Below are positions 1 to 8,702 of a stretch of DNA of 64,000 bases, piece by piece. The notes beneath the pieces are model-generated. The model was given only the letters and a program-made list of their open reading frames with translations, did no database searches and had not been told where the DNA came from. The stretch covers positions 640,985 through 704,984 of the forward strand of contig NZ_OY759719.1 of NCBI RefSeq assembly GCF_963662555.1, read 5' to 3'. How positions within the stretch are numbered: the stretch's first letter is position 1; every line of letters begins with the position of its first letter. Position numbers and translations under genes: made by a program. Source of the DNA: Thiomicrorhabdus sp. GTDB lineage: Bacteria; Pseudomonadota; Gammaproteobacteria; Thiomicrospirales; Thiomicrospiraceae.

Positions 1-2
1 TT

Positions 3-839
3 TTTTTAGTCGCACTTTTGTTGTCTGTTATCGTGCAATTGCCAGCTAGCTGGGTATTGTCACAACCAACAATAGAATCTGCTATTGAACAGAGAATTAA
101 CTCAAACTCAAATCTGCATATTTTGGCTTCACGTGGAACGATTTGGCAGGGTGAAGTTGATTTGGCAATTCAAACCTATCAAACTCAAAATACCAGGCCT
201 GGTAATTTGAGTTCGATAAAATCAAGTTCAGCGAGCAATGTGATTAGCATTGGTTCATTGAGTTGGAATTGGCACCTTACTTCATTATTATTCAACAACA
301 TAAAAATGAATCTGAATTGGACGTTAAATCAATCAAATTTAACAGGCCTGGTATCCACGCAAGTGTTTGCCGCTCATGCTAAGCGTACTATTGTATTTAC
401 CGATGTATCTGGCGTTGCAGATTTAAACCATCTTATCCAGAAAATACCTACCTTAGATATCCCTCAATTACCAATGTTACAAAATTTAACAGGCCAGGTA
501 GGTGTGAATGAGTTGGTTGGAGAGTATCAATTAAGCGAAAATTGGTTTAAAAGCTTTACCGCTAATTTACAAGTGGATTCATTAACGGTTATGAATAATG
601 CTTTCCCAAGATTGGCTATAAACGCCACGCTTGAAAAAGATAAAATTATGGCTCGAATAAATGGTCAACAAAATAGCTGGTCTTTAACTGGTGCAGCCAC
701 ATTAAATAAACGTTTAGCCTACCAAGTTGACTTTAATCTCAATGCACAATCAGATAATGATCTACCTGACTGGGCATTTCTAATGCGTAAAAAATCAGCA
801 ACGAATTATGTAAGTAAATTGCAAGGTAGTTTGTTCTAG
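3..839 (+). CDS. gspN: Type II secretion system protein N (GspN), 5'-truncated by window edge
   Basis: The reading frame is open to the left edge, and the residues before the first possible TTG start continue a hydrophobic helix (FLVALLLSVIV), so the true start lies outside the window. GspN is an accessory inner-membrane protein of the type II secretion system with one N-terminal membrane anchor and a periplasmic domain. Family features visible are the anchor followed by QLPASWV and the GTIWQGEV segment near residue 40, which match the T2SSN pattern. A gsp operon therefore probably ends here. The gene carries two copies of the CAGGCCTG palindrome (191-204 and 343-350), read as NTRPGN and TGLV. 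Family assignment is fairly sure; activity cannot be judged. Confidence 0.8.
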   Translation, partial: FLVALLLSVIVQLPASWVLSQPTIESAIEQRINSNSNLHILASRGTIWQGEVDLAIQTYQTQNTRPGNLSSIKSSSASNVISIGSLSWNWHLTSLLFNNIKMNLNWTLNQSNLTGLVSTQVFAAHAKRTIVFTDVSGVADLNHLIQKIPTLDIPQLPMLQNLTGQVGVNELVGEYQLSENWFKSFTANLQVDSLTVMNNAFPRLAINATLEKDKIMARINGQQNSWSLTGAATLNKRLAYQVDFNLNAQSDNDLPDWAFLMRKKSATNYVSKLQGSLF

Positions 840-934
840 ATGAATTGAGACAACCCTTGTGTTTGGATATGTATCTAATTTAAGATGATTTATTGATTAA
901 ATTTTGATGCATGTTAACAGAGGCATAATGCTGG

Positions 935-2860
935 ATGAAAAAAATAAAATTGTGGCTTTGGATTCTATTATGTCTGTTTGCATCAACTGCCAATGCGGTG
1001 GTTCTGACAAGTGACGAAGCCCCTCATTTTATAGACATAGAAAGCTATCTTGATGCTTCTCAAAAACTTTCAATTACCGATGTTATAAATAAAAACGATT
1101 GGCAGTCCCATTCTAATCACTTTTCATTTGGTTATCCTGGTGGTAACCACTGGATAAAGATTGAACTTAAAAATATCACTAACGAACCTCTTAATCCCTT
1201 TCTTTGGATAACAGAAACGTCTTTACATAAAGTTGTTTTTTACGAAAAAATTAATAATCAATTAACGAAAATTTCTAAAGGTTTGCATCTTGATGTTAAG
1301 TATCGAGATGTAATGGATACATATCCGCATTTGAAAGTTCAATTAAAACCTCAAGAAGAAAGAGTAATCTATGTTGAGCTGGAAGGACATTTAGGTGTTT
1401 TCGGTGCGTTATTAGCTACTTCAGAAAAGGGGTTTTATTCTTATGTATTGAAACGGTCAATGATTTTTTCTTCGATTATTGTCGCTCTTATCATGCTCTC
1501 ACTTTTCTACTTGTTTTTGCATGTGTATCTTAAAGAATCAAGCTTTATTTATTATAGTCTTTATAGTTTGAGCTACTCAGTTTGGGTGGCCTTGTATAAC
1601 GGCTTAATCCCTATGTTTTTCAATGAATGGTTGAATAATCTATTGTATATATTCATGCCCATTGCCTTTATATTTCTCATTAAATTTTCACAATCTATTT
1701 TAGAGACTCATAAACATAATCCCCGCTTTCATACTCTCCTCAATATTTTGATTGTACTGTATGTTTTAGTGATGTTTTTTATTGGTTATGACTTGCAAAT
1801 AGGCTTTATGTTGCATAATTTGGTTGTCACTATAACGATGATAACCCTTATCTTGTTATCACTTAAGTCTCTGCTACGAAAAGAAAAGCTGATTAATTTA
1901 TATGTTATTGGCTTGTTTGCCTATTTTGCAGGCATGATTGTATTGTCATTGCTGGCATTAGGATGGTTACCCTATAACATATTGACACGTAATGCTCCTT
2001 TTCCTGGTTCTGTGATTGAATTTGCATTTTTTGCATATATTCTTGCGATGAAAGTGTTTCAAATACAGGATGAAAAAGAACGTTCTAATAAATATTTGGC
2101 AGAAATACAAACTCAAACCAATCTTCGTTTAGAAAGGCAAGTTTCACAACGAACTTCGCAGCTAGAGCAAATGTTGGAAAAACAAAATGGGTTGGTTCAG
2201 CAATACTCACATTTTATATCCTTTATTACCCATGAATTAAGAAATCCTTTGGGCATTATTAAAAGCCAAATTTCTCTGTTAAGAAAAGAGACATCTAGAG
2301 GCATAAATAACTGTAAAAACCGTCTTAATACTATGAGCATGACCACTCAGCGAATGGAAATGCTATTTGATGACTGGTTGATTTCAGATAAAATTGAAAA
2401 CGACCTTTTCTCTTTTGAAATTCAGACCTTTGAATTGTCTGAATGGATAGAATCGCTAGAAGAAATGATTCAACAAACATACAGTACCCATCAGTTTCAG
2501 TTTGAAAAACAAAATGTTACGATTCATGCTGATTCAGTTTTACTTAAACTGGCGCTCTATAATTTAATAGATAATGCGGTTAAATATTCACCTCTTGGAA
2601 GCTTGATTGTTATTAAGACTGTGGTGAATGAAGAATCTATTCATCTTTGTGTTGAAGATTTTGGGTCAGAAATATCTGAAGATGACAGGCAAAAAATCTT
2701 TGAACGTTTTGTTCGTGGTAAAGGTACCAGTAGTGTCTCAGGAAGTGGTTTAGGGCTGTCTTTAGTTAAAAATGTCATGGCACTTCATGATGGAACGGTT
2801 TATGTAGATGATAAATATACAAAAGGTAGCCGTTTTGTTTTAAGCTTTAAACGTGCTTAA
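935..2860 (+). CDS. 7TM-DISM-type sensor histidine kinase
   Basis: This is a 641-residue membrane sensor kinase. Residues 1-21 look like a signal peptide (cleavage near ANA). A periplasmic 7TMR-DISMED2-like beta domain follows (about 30-160), then seven hydrophobic segments (about 175-375), a coiled coil (about 375-420), and the kinase core. The phospho-acceptor box is FITHELRNP with His433. The N box is LIDNAVKYSP (about 544-553) and the second glycine box is GSGLGLSL (603-610). It is followed after 47 nt by an OmpR-type regulator, so the two form a two-component pair. By position they probably control the downstream pilus operon. The signal is unknown; DISM sensors often sense carbohydrates or other small ligands. 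Confidence 0.88.
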   Translation: MKKIKLWLWILLCLFASTANAVVLTSDEAPHFIDIESYLDASQKLSITDVINKNDWQSHSNHFSFGYPGGNHWIKIELKNITNEPLNPFLWITETSLHKVVFYEKINNQLTKISKGLHLDVKYRDVMDTYPHLKVQLKPQEERVIYVELEGHLGVFGALLATSEKGFYSYVLKRSMIFSSIIVALIMLSLFYLFLHVYLKESSFIYYSLYSLSYSVWVALYNGLIPMFFNEWLNNLLYIFMPIAFIFLIKFSQSILETHKHNPRFHTLLNILIVLYVLVMFFIGYDLQIGFMLHNLVVTITMITLILLSLKSLLRKEKLINLYVIGLFAYFAGMIVLSLLALGWLPYNILTRNAPFPGSVIEFAFFAYILAMKVFQIQDEKERSNKYLAEIQTQTNLRLERQVSQRTSQLEQMLEKQNGLVQQYSHFISFITHELRNPLGIIKSQISLLRKETSRGINNCKNRLNTMSMTTQRMEMLFDDWLISDKIENDLFSFEIQTFELSEWIESLEEMIQQTYSTHQFQFEKQNVTIHADSVLLKLALYNLIDNAVKYSPLGSLIVIKTVVNEESIHLCVEDFGSEISEDDRQKIFERFVRGKGTSSVSGSGLGLSLVKNVMALHDGTVYVDDKYTKGSRFVLSFKRA

Positions 2861-2907
2861 ATTTATGCAAAAGTTAGGTCTTTAGCTAAGGAGTTACACG
2901 ACTGATT

Positions 2908-3606
2908 ATGAATGGTATTAATGTATTAGTTATTGAAGATGAAATTGATTTACGTGATGCAGTTGTCTCTTATTTAAATTTAGAAGATGCATTTGCTGTT
3001 GGTGTTAGTAATCTCAATGATGCTCAAAAATGGTTGGCTAAAAACACGCCTGATGTGGTTGTTTTAGACCTAAATCTAGAAGGTGATGATGGTATGGAGT
3101 GGCTTAAAGAAAGGCCACTAAGTGATGATATTTCTGTCATTATTACCTCTGCGAGAGGTGAGGTTGTTGATCGTATCCAAGGTTTTGAGTTGGGAATTGA
3201 TTCTTACCTTATTAAGCCAATTGCTTTAGAAGAGCTAACAGCAATTATTTCTAATATTCATAATAAAAAGCAGGCAGTATCTCCTTCATTAACCCCTGCA
3301 GAGTGGATATTAAATGCCTTGGATTGGAGTTTAAAGCATAAAAGCCATCCAGAGCCTATTAAGTTAACCAAACTTGAAGAAATGGTGTTAAATCGATTGG
3401 CATTAATGCCAGGTCAAGCCGTTACTAAAAAAGAACTCATTTTAGCTCTAAATAAAAAAGAAGATTCCTATGACTCAAGAAGTCTGGAGGTCTTGGTTAG
3501 AAGGCTACGTCAGAAACTTGAACCCATATCTGGGGATAAAACCAAGCCTATCAAAACAATTCATTCGATTGGTTATTCCTTTATAGAGTCAATAGAAATT
3601 ATTTAA
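2908..3606 (+). CDS. OmpR/PhoB-family response regulator
   Basis: The 232-residue regulator has an N-terminal receiver domain with acidic pair E10/D11, phospho-acceptor D54 in VVLDLNLEGDDG, T80, and K103 in the LIKP motif. A C-terminal winged helix (about 150-230) ends in the usual RRLRQKLEP...IHSIGYSF segment. An AAGGAG ribosome-binding site lies at 2888-2893, 14 nt before the ATG, which is longer than ideal. It is the partner of the upstream kinase. Members of this family bind tandem direct repeats spaced 10-11 bp; such an array (four GTCG units) lies about 65 bp downstream of the stop, in front of the pilus operon. Confidence 0.9.
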   Translation: MNGINVLVIEDEIDLRDAVVSYLNLEDAFAVGVSNLNDAQKWLAKNTPDVVVLDLNLEGDDGMEWLKERPLSDDISVIITSARGEVVDRIQGFELGIDSYLIKPIALEELTAIISNIHNKKQAVSPSLTPAEWILNALDWSLKHKSHPEPIKLTKLEEMVLNRLALMPGQAVTKKELILALNKKEDSYDSRSLEVLVRRLRQKLEPISGDKTKPIKTIHSIGYSFIESIEII

Positions 3607-3905
3607 TTCATTTCCAATCTAATATTCTCATCCTCCCCTCCTCCCCCGTGGCATTCTTTAATTTATAAATGTCGGTTTCTGTCGCATTTAGTCGTAATTA
3701 GTCGTTGGTAATACTCTCTTAAAAAGAGCATACTTTCACTCGTTAGCGGTTTGGCGTGGTGCTTTATGTTGATTTTTTAAGCTATCTGCTCGGATGTTTA
3801 AAGTATTTTTAGCTATTGCCACCTAGGTTTTTAGGCAACAAAGACCGTGTTTTTAAAGTTTAATTTCTATCAAAAAAGAGTCTAGTTAACGATTGGGAGA
3901 GCATC
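3607..3905 (+). promoter_or_regulatory. Intergenic promoter region of the pilus operon
   Basis: This 299-bp gap holds no gene. It begins with a C/T-rich tract (about 3630-3648), then the phased GTCG array (3671-3704). TACT-type sequences follow about 25 bp downstream (around 3729-3735) and could serve as a -10 element for an activator-dependent promoter. A leader of about 160 nt runs to the GTG start of the first pilin. A GGGAGA ribosome-binding site sits at about 3894-3899. I see no clear intrinsic terminator after the response regulator. Confidence 0.5.
3671..3704 (+). promoter_or_regulatory. Four GTCG direct repeats at exact 10-bp spacing (candidate response-regulator binding array)
   Basis: GTCG begins at 3671, 3681, 3691 and 3701. 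The flanks are similar (ATGTCGG, CTGTCGC, TAGTCGT, TAGTCGT). One-helical-turn spacing is the layout bound by OmpR/PhoB-family dimers. The array lies between the regulator gene and the pilus operon. The repeat is seen directly; its role is inferred. Confidence 0.55.
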
Positions 3906-4697
3906 GTGAAACATCAAGCACATAATAAGTCGCAACGTGGTTTTACCTTAGTTGAGATGTCGATTGTATTGGTCATTATCGGTTTAATTTTAGGTGCGGT
4001 GTCTATTGGTAAAGATCTGCAAAGAGATGCTGAATACAGCAAAATCAAACAAAAATTTGTTGATCAATGGGTGCAAGCTTACAACACTTATTATCAGAGG
4101 GCGGGGGTCGTAGTTGGAGATAGTCAATCTCAACCAAGATTTATGGTGAATGGAGAAAATTATGCAGCGGCAACGGGTTCTCCTATTTCAGGTGGGGATA
4201 TGACTGCGGTTTCAGAGCCTAATGCTATTTGTCAGGGTTCCAAAGCACCCAAGATGACTAGAGCAAATGCCGATGTAGATTTACATTCATTTTTTGATCG
4301 CTTGGGTATTCGCATGCCTCCTGGGCGTGCGGAGGGTCTAGAAGATAGATATCTTTACTTAGACAGTAATGGTAACCCTCAGGAAGTCCAGGTTTGTTTT
4401 CAATGGAATAAACCAGGGACTGCTGATGGATCAGGAAATGTAATGGTTTTAGCTGGATTGACCCCTGATTTAGCAAGAACGCTAGACCAGATGATTGATG
4501 GAAAAGCGGATGCTCGTGAAGGTAATTTTAGACAGCAAGGCGTAGCGAATACCACAGGTGGTATCGCAGGTATTGAGTGGGTTGGAAATAATGCACAGGA
4601 TCAGTCAGCGGCTACAGCCAGTGCAACTGATGTTTCAGATAATCAGGATGAAGATCAGGTTATCACCGTGGTTGCTATCTATAAAATGAATCAATAG
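3906..4697 (+). CDS. Type IV prepilin-like protein, family A, copy 1
   Basis: This is a 263-residue prepilin with a GTG start preceded by GGGAGA. The leader is short and positively charged, then RG^FTLVEMSIVLVIIGLI, giving predicted PilD cleavage after Gly12, mature Phe1 and Glu5. The globular part contains PPGRAEG, LYLDSNGNP and the C-terminal pattern LTPDLARTLDQMIDGKADA. It ends in an acidic DNQDEDQV stretch that resembles calcium-site endings of GspG-like pseudopilins. It is paralogous to the next gene and to the last gene of the operon. Being first in the operon and duplicated, copies 1 and 2 are the best candidates for major pilins. Stop-to-start spacing to the next gene is 10 nt. Confidence 0.85.
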   Translation: MKHQAHNKSQRGFTLVEMSIVLVIIGLILGAVSIGKDLQRDAEYSKIKQKFVDQWVQAYNTYYQRAGVVVGDSQSQPRFMVNGENYAAATGSPISGGDMTAVSEPNAICQGSKAPKMTRANADVDLHSFFDRLGIRMPPGRAEGLEDRYLYLDSNGNPQEVQVCFQWNKPGTADGSGNVMVLAGLTPDLARTLDQMIDGKADAREGNFRQQGVANTTGGIAGIEWVGNNAQDQSAATASATDVSDNQDEDQVITVVAIYKMNQ

Positions 4698-4707
4698 GAG
4701 AACACTC

Positions 4708-5559
4708 ATGACTATGCAAAAAATAGCCAAAATAAAAGGCTTTACCCTTGTTGAAATGGCCATTGTTTTGGCTATTATTGGGGTGATTTTGGGTGCTGTT
4801 TCTGTTGGTAAAGATTTACAGCGTGATGCTGAAAACCAAAAAATATATCAAAAATTTGTAGCCGCTTGGAAGACCGCCTATGACCAATACTATACCCGTA
4901 TTGGCGTGGTTTTGGGTGATAGTCAAGTCGCTCCAACTTATATGGTTAATGGCTTAGAGGCTAATATTGGTAGTGGTTCAAGCGGTGGTGCCTCTGGAAA
5001 TGTAAACGGAAATGTAGCCGGCGTTGCTAATAACTTTCAAGGCACTGGTCTGAAAATCTGTCATGGTCAAGGTTATGCCGCTAATACCGTTGGGTTAGGT
5101 GATGCAGGGCTTGCACAGCAAGATCTTCATGCATTGTTTGACCGAGCGGGCTTAAAAATGCCTCCAGGTCGTGCAGAAGGCCAAGAAGATCGCTATTTAT
5201 ACTTAGATGCAAATGGCAACCCTGCGGAATTGCAGGTTTGTTTTCAGTGGAATCCTGATGGTACTAATAGTGGTGCTGGTAATGTTCTTGTGTTGAGAGG
5301 ACTTACTCCTGATTTAGCTCGTACTTTGGATACGATGATTGATGGTAAGCCTGATGCGATTGAAGGTCGTTTCCGTCAGCAAGATGCCGCTTTAAATACT
5401 AATGGGGCAAATACCAGTCAGCAGCCTGGGGTCGAATGGCGTGCAAATAGTACATATAAGGTTGGAGAAGAAGCCACAGCTACAGCCGATGGAAAAGGTG
5501 ATAATCAGGATGAGAATCGAATTGTGTTATTGACAGCACAATGGCAGATGGATCAGTAG
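4708..5559 (+). CDS. Type IV prepilin-like protein, family A, copy 2
   Basis: This 283-residue paralogue of the preceding gene has leader MTMQKIAKIKG, then FTLVEMAIVLAIIGV with mature Phe1 and Glu5 intact. It carries a Gly/Ser/Asn-rich insertion (about residues 85-110), PPGRAEG, LYLDANGNP, LTPDLARTLDTMIDGKPDA, and an acidic C-terminal DGKGDNQDENR stretch. The GGAGA ribosome-binding site is just upstream. Tandem duplication followed by divergence is the simplest reading. It is a secreted pilus subunit processed by a prepilin peptidase that is not encoded in this window. Confidence 0.85.
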   Translation: MTMQKIAKIKGFTLVEMAIVLAIIGVILGAVSVGKDLQRDAENQKIYQKFVAAWKTAYDQYYTRIGVVLGDSQVAPTYMVNGLEANIGSGSSGGASGNVNGNVAGVANNFQGTGLKICHGQGYAANTVGLGDAGLAQQDLHALFDRAGLKMPPGRAEGQEDRYLYLDANGNPAELQVCFQWNPDGTNSGAGNVLVLRGLTPDLARTLDTMIDGKPDAIEGRFRQQDAALNTNGANTSQQPGVEWRANSTYKVGEEATATADGKGDNQDENRIVLLTAQWQMDQ

Positions 5560-5612
5560 ATTGATTATTAACATTAATCAATGAATATATCGGTGTTGGG
5601 AGGAAGGTTTTA

Positions 5613-6086
5613 ATGTCACTACTCAGAATATTAACTTTTGGATTGGGTGTTTTGGCGGCAATATTTTTAGTAGTGTCAGTCTCTTACTCAGTTCAACAGT
5701 GGCAAAAACTTCAAACCGCTCAGCAAGACTATTTGGCTGCTGAGAAAAAAGTCAGTGTGATGGCTGAGCTTGAAAAGCAATTACCTGGATTTGAAGATTA
5801 TCAAAATACATTACTTTCTATTCAATCAGGGGTGACAGATAACGCTCTTAATAAAGAGAGTTGGAGCAGTAAAAGTGTCATTGTTAAAAATAGCATTATT
5901 TCAAGACAAGATGTCTCTGGATTCTTAAAAGGCATTTCTAACAAAGAGGCCCAATGGTTTAAGCCTAAACAATTTGCTTTAAAAACAATGAGTGAAAAAG
6001 ATGACCTTTTTCATTGGACAACAAAAAGTTCAAACCAGATTAATTTATTGCTTGAAGGTGAATATATGATTCGGAGACCATTATGA
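5613..6086 (+). CDS. PilO/GspM-like inner-membrane pilus assembly protein (tentative)
   Basis: The 157-residue protein has one N-terminal membrane helix (about 6-27) followed by a coiled-coil stretch (about 28-60) and a small periplasmic domain. This layout matches PilO, MshJ and GspM proteins, which pair with PilN-like partners; sequence identity to them is not obvious by eye. It is preceded by a GGGAGGAAGG ribosome-binding site, and its stop overlaps the start of the PilM/N-like gene, so the two are translationally coupled. It probably forms part of the inner-membrane alignment complex between the platform and the secretin. Confidence 0.55.
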   Translation: MSLLRILTFGLGVLAAIFLVVSVSYSVQQWQKLQTAQQDYLAAEKKVSVMAELEKQLPGFEDYQNTLLSIQSGVTDNALNKESWSSKSVIVKNSIISRQDVSGFLKGISNKEAQWFKPKQFALKTMSEKDDLFHWTTKSSNQINLLLEGEYMIRRPL

Positions 6087-7408
6087 GTGTACCTTTAGGT
6101 TTTAAGCGAGTATTGCATCTTGATAATCAGTATTGGTTATTAGAGGGTAAAAAAGCCACTTTAGTTGATTCTCTTGAGGAAATTTCAGGTCCCAAAATTG
6201 TTTTATCTGACTTTAATCATGCATTGACAGGAATCGAAACCGTTCACCAAGGTAGTTCTTATGCCGCGGCAGTCATTGAGAAGCAACTTCGCAGTCGTGG
6301 TGATATGGAAGGTGCGAGTGAGGTATTGGTTTTAAAGAGTCAAAAAGCTGCCAAAGCACAAAATGTGTTTTATGCTGCACTGCCTATTAATGAATATGCC
6401 GCTTATCTTGAGGTTATAAAAAAACACAGCGATCATTGTTTATATATTCCTTTGTGGAGTGTTATGTTGAAAGTGGCTGAAAAAGGTATTTCAGCTGTGG
6501 TTGTTCAACACGGCGATGTACTCGATGTAGTCGTTGCAGATACAGGTTTTCCTATACATAGCATTAGAGTGTCTAGTGCTTCTTATGATGGGCAAGATTG
6601 GGATAGTGCCCTTGGTTATTTAACCACTGAGTTTAACCATTTAGAATCAGAGCAATCGGTTCGAATAGAGAATGTTCAGTGGTTTTTATGGTGTGCCGAC
6701 GACTCGCCTGCTGAATTAGCAGAACGATTTGAAAGTTTGTCTGGACGCACAGTTTCTTTAGCTAAAAAACAATCTATATCCGTAAACAATACCAAGTTTG
6801 AAAGTAATTTGGATGGCTTATTTCAATCAGCTTCAAGTTGCGATGCCATTAAGGGCGAAACAAGTAAGGTTCTTTTTAATTTTGAGCGAATATTACCTTG
6901 GGTAGCCAGCGTTGTTTTAGCAATAAGTGTAGGTGCTTTTATAGCTGGCTTTAATTGGCAAAAATCTGCTGAAGACTATGCTGACTCTACAAAAAATTTA
7001 CTGGTATCAAGTGAGTTTGAGTCGAAATTGATGAACGTTAAACAGCTGGTAGCTAAAAATAATCAAACGGCTGGAATTCTTGAAAAGGATAAGATTGATT
7101 TTATTGAAGAGCTATACGTTATTGCTCAATCTAATTCTATTCCACAAATGATTGCTGACCTACAAACAAGTGTAAATAAGTTTATTCATATAAATGACAT
7201 TAGATTATATAACCAGGATGAAGATGAACCCCATGGAATGGTAGTTGATGGCTTTGTTGACCAAGACTTAGATTTTGCTTCTAAACAGGTTCGTATGTTT
7301 ATAGAACGTTTAGGTGAGAAAGGCTACCAAATTGAAGATAAAGGTTTCGTTGCTAAAAATGGTAATAATGGATTCCAGTTAATAATGATTCCTGGAAATA
7401 AGGAATAG
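6083..7408 (+). CDS. MshI/GspL-like pilus assembly protein (PilM-like plus PilN-like parts)
   Basis: This 441-residue protein has a cytoplasmic N-terminal half (about 1-265) that looks like a degenerate PilM/GspL actin-like domain. One membrane helix follows (271-290, LPWVASVVLAISVGAFIAG), then a periplasmic part with a coiled coil and a ferredoxin-like fold candidate (about 350-440). This is the MshI/GspL architecture, linking the cytoplasmic ATPase to the periplasmic complex. It overlaps the preceding gene by 4 nt and is 8 nt from the next. Classic ATP-binding motifs of PilM are not evident, as is usual for GspL-like versions. Confidence 0.6.
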   Translation: MSVPLGFKRVLHLDNQYWLLEGKKATLVDSLEEISGPKIVLSDFNHALTGIETVHQGSSYAAAVIEKQLRSRGDMEGASEVLVLKSQKAAKAQNVFYAALPINEYAAYLEVIKKHSDHCLYIPLWSVMLKVAEKGISAVVVQHGDVLDVVVADTGFPIHSIRVSSASYDGQDWDSALGYLTTEFNHLESEQSVRIENVQWFLWCADDSPAELAERFESLSGRTVSLAKKQSISVNNTKFESNLDGLFQSASSCDAIKGETSKVLFNFERILPWVASVVLAISVGAFIAGFNWQKSAEDYADSTKNLLVSSEFESKLMNVKQLVAKNNQTAGILEKDKIDFIEELYVIAQSNSIPQMIADLQTSVNKFIHINDIRLYNQDEDEPHGMVVDGFVDQDLDFASKQVRMFIERLGEKGYQIEDKGFVAKNGNNGFQLIMIPGNKE

Positions 7409-7416
7409 GTGTCAAG

Positions 7417-7938
7417 ATGAAATATAGTGGTTTAGTTTTATTATTGATTATTGCTGCTTCAGTCTATTTATCGTGGGATAAGATTGAAAACAAGCAATAC
7501 ATTCCTTCAAACTCAGAAACCTCAATAGCAGAGTTGCAAGACCTAGTGTCTAAAACATCGGTACAGGCTTCACAAAAGGCTAAAGCTTCTACATTGAATC
7601 ACCAAGTTGATGTAATTGCTGCCTATCATCAATCGGCTGCAAAAATTGATACAAATTTAATTGCATTGGCTCCTACTATTCCCGTAGCTAAAACGCTGAC
7701 GGTGACATTGCCAAAACAACGTTATACTCCTTACACACGAGCCGTTCCTAAGCATTATAAAAAGTACGCAATTTCTATGATTTTTATTGCTCCTAATAAC
7801 CGCTATGCAGTGGTCGATGGTCATTTTTCAAGAGTGGGAGATGTACTGCCTGATGGTGGGGAAATTGTTTCTATTGAAGAAAGTTATGTTGAAGTGAAAC
7901 AAGGTAAAAAAGTCCGTACGTATAAAATTCATTCTTAG
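7417..7938 (+). CDS. PilP/MshK/GspC-like periplasmic protein
   Basis: This 173-residue protein has a membrane anchor at 4-20, a flexible linker, and a C-terminal domain (about 117-173). The domain shows the PilP/GspC homology-region pattern: APNNRYAVVDG, VGDVLPDGGEIVSI, then YVEVKQGKK. These domains bind the N-terminal part of the secretin and connect it with the inner-membrane complex. Its position two genes before the secretin supports an MshK role. A 77-nt AT-rich gap without an obvious terminator follows. Confidence 0.65.
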   Translation: MKYSGLVLLLIIAASVYLSWDKIENKQYIPSNSETSIAELQDLVSKTSVQASQKAKASTLNHQVDVIAAYHQSAAKIDTNLIALAPTIPVAKTLTVTLPKQRYTPYTRAVPKHYKKYAISMIFIAPNNRYAVVDGHFSRVGDVLPDGGEIVSIEESYVEVKQGKKVRTYKIHS

Positions 7939-8015
7939 TTAATAAGGTTAAGAATTTAAGACAAATAATAAAAATTAAGCTAATGATTATTAATAGGAAT
8001 TAAAGGCAAGGGGTA

Positions 8016-8702
8016 ATGAAAGTAAATAAAAGTGTCTTTGCAATTGTAGGTTTTTTGCTGATTGTTGGAGTCGCATACTGGGCTGTTAATTATTTTGCTC
8101 CACCATTGCAACATAACGGCAGTATGGAACATCAACCACTTACAAATGAAAAGTTGAATGTGCAGACCGAAGATAGTCAGAGCGAAGACATAAATACTCA
8201 ACAACTAATTAATAATCAAGTTGGGCAAGAACAAAAAGAACAGGCTAATAGTACATCAAATATTGGTAACGAAAACTCGCAAGAAAATAAAGACTCCCAA
8301 AAGCCAGATGTGGCGACAACTCCTTTTGAGGACCTAACGACACAGTCATCTGCAGCTAATAAGACCAAAATGGATATTCTCTCTGCGGAAGAGCAAAAGC
8401 GTGAAAAGTTAAATATGATTCGCGAAGGGTTAAGAAAAATAGCCACTGGTGACCCTAAAGATGTTGATTTTAATAAGCTAGATGCCTTACTTGTTGAGCT
8501 ACAGGAAATAGGTGATGAAAACGGCATTGTGGGGGGGGTAAATATTCCTCAGTTAAGAAAAATAATTGCCCAATCTCAAAAAATTATTGAGACATCACAG
8601 AATAAAGGTTTGTTGCCAGGAGAGGATAAGAACCAGAAGTTAAAGCAAGAGGTTGAAACTCTTCAAGATCTTCAGCAGGGAATTGTTGTAAAACATGAGT
8701 AA
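8016..8702 (+). CDS. Uncharacterised pilus-operon membrane protein with an internal G8 tract
   Basis: I do not recognise this 228-residue protein. It has one N-terminal membrane helix (about 7-27) and a Gln/Asn/Glu/Ser-rich low-complexity linker (about 35-110). The C-terminal part (about 115-228) is predicted to be mostly amphipathic helix or coiled coil. A CAAGGGG ribosome-binding site precedes the ATG. The coding sequence contains eight consecutive G residues at about 8531-8538 (codons for V-G-G-V near residue 172), unusual in this AT-rich sequence; slippage there would remove about the last 54 residues. The stop overlaps the following prepilin gene by 8 nt. It may be a periplasmic scaffold specific to this pilus. 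Confidence 0.6.
   Translation: MKVNKSVFAIVGFLLIVGVAYWAVNYFAPPLQHNGSMEHQPLTNEKLNVQTEDSQSEDINTQQLINNQVGQEQKEQANSTSNIGNENSQENKDSQKPDVATTPFEDLTTQSSAANKTKMDILSAEEQKREKLNMIREGLRKIATGDPKDVDFNKLDALLVELQEIGDENGIVGGVNIPQLRKIIAQSQKIIETSQNKGLLPGEDKNQKLKQEVETLQDLQQGIVVKHE
8531..8538 (+). repeat. Poly-G tract (G8) inside a coding region
   Basis: Eight consecutive G bases lie within the uncharacterised membrane protein gene. A tract of this length is prone to slipped-strand mutation and is typical of phase-variable genes. Confidence 0.6.

Noticed and set aside
3630..3648. C-rich tract between the response regulator and the pilus operon as a terminator
   Set aside because: No complementary G-rich arm and no U-run, so no hairpin can be drawn.
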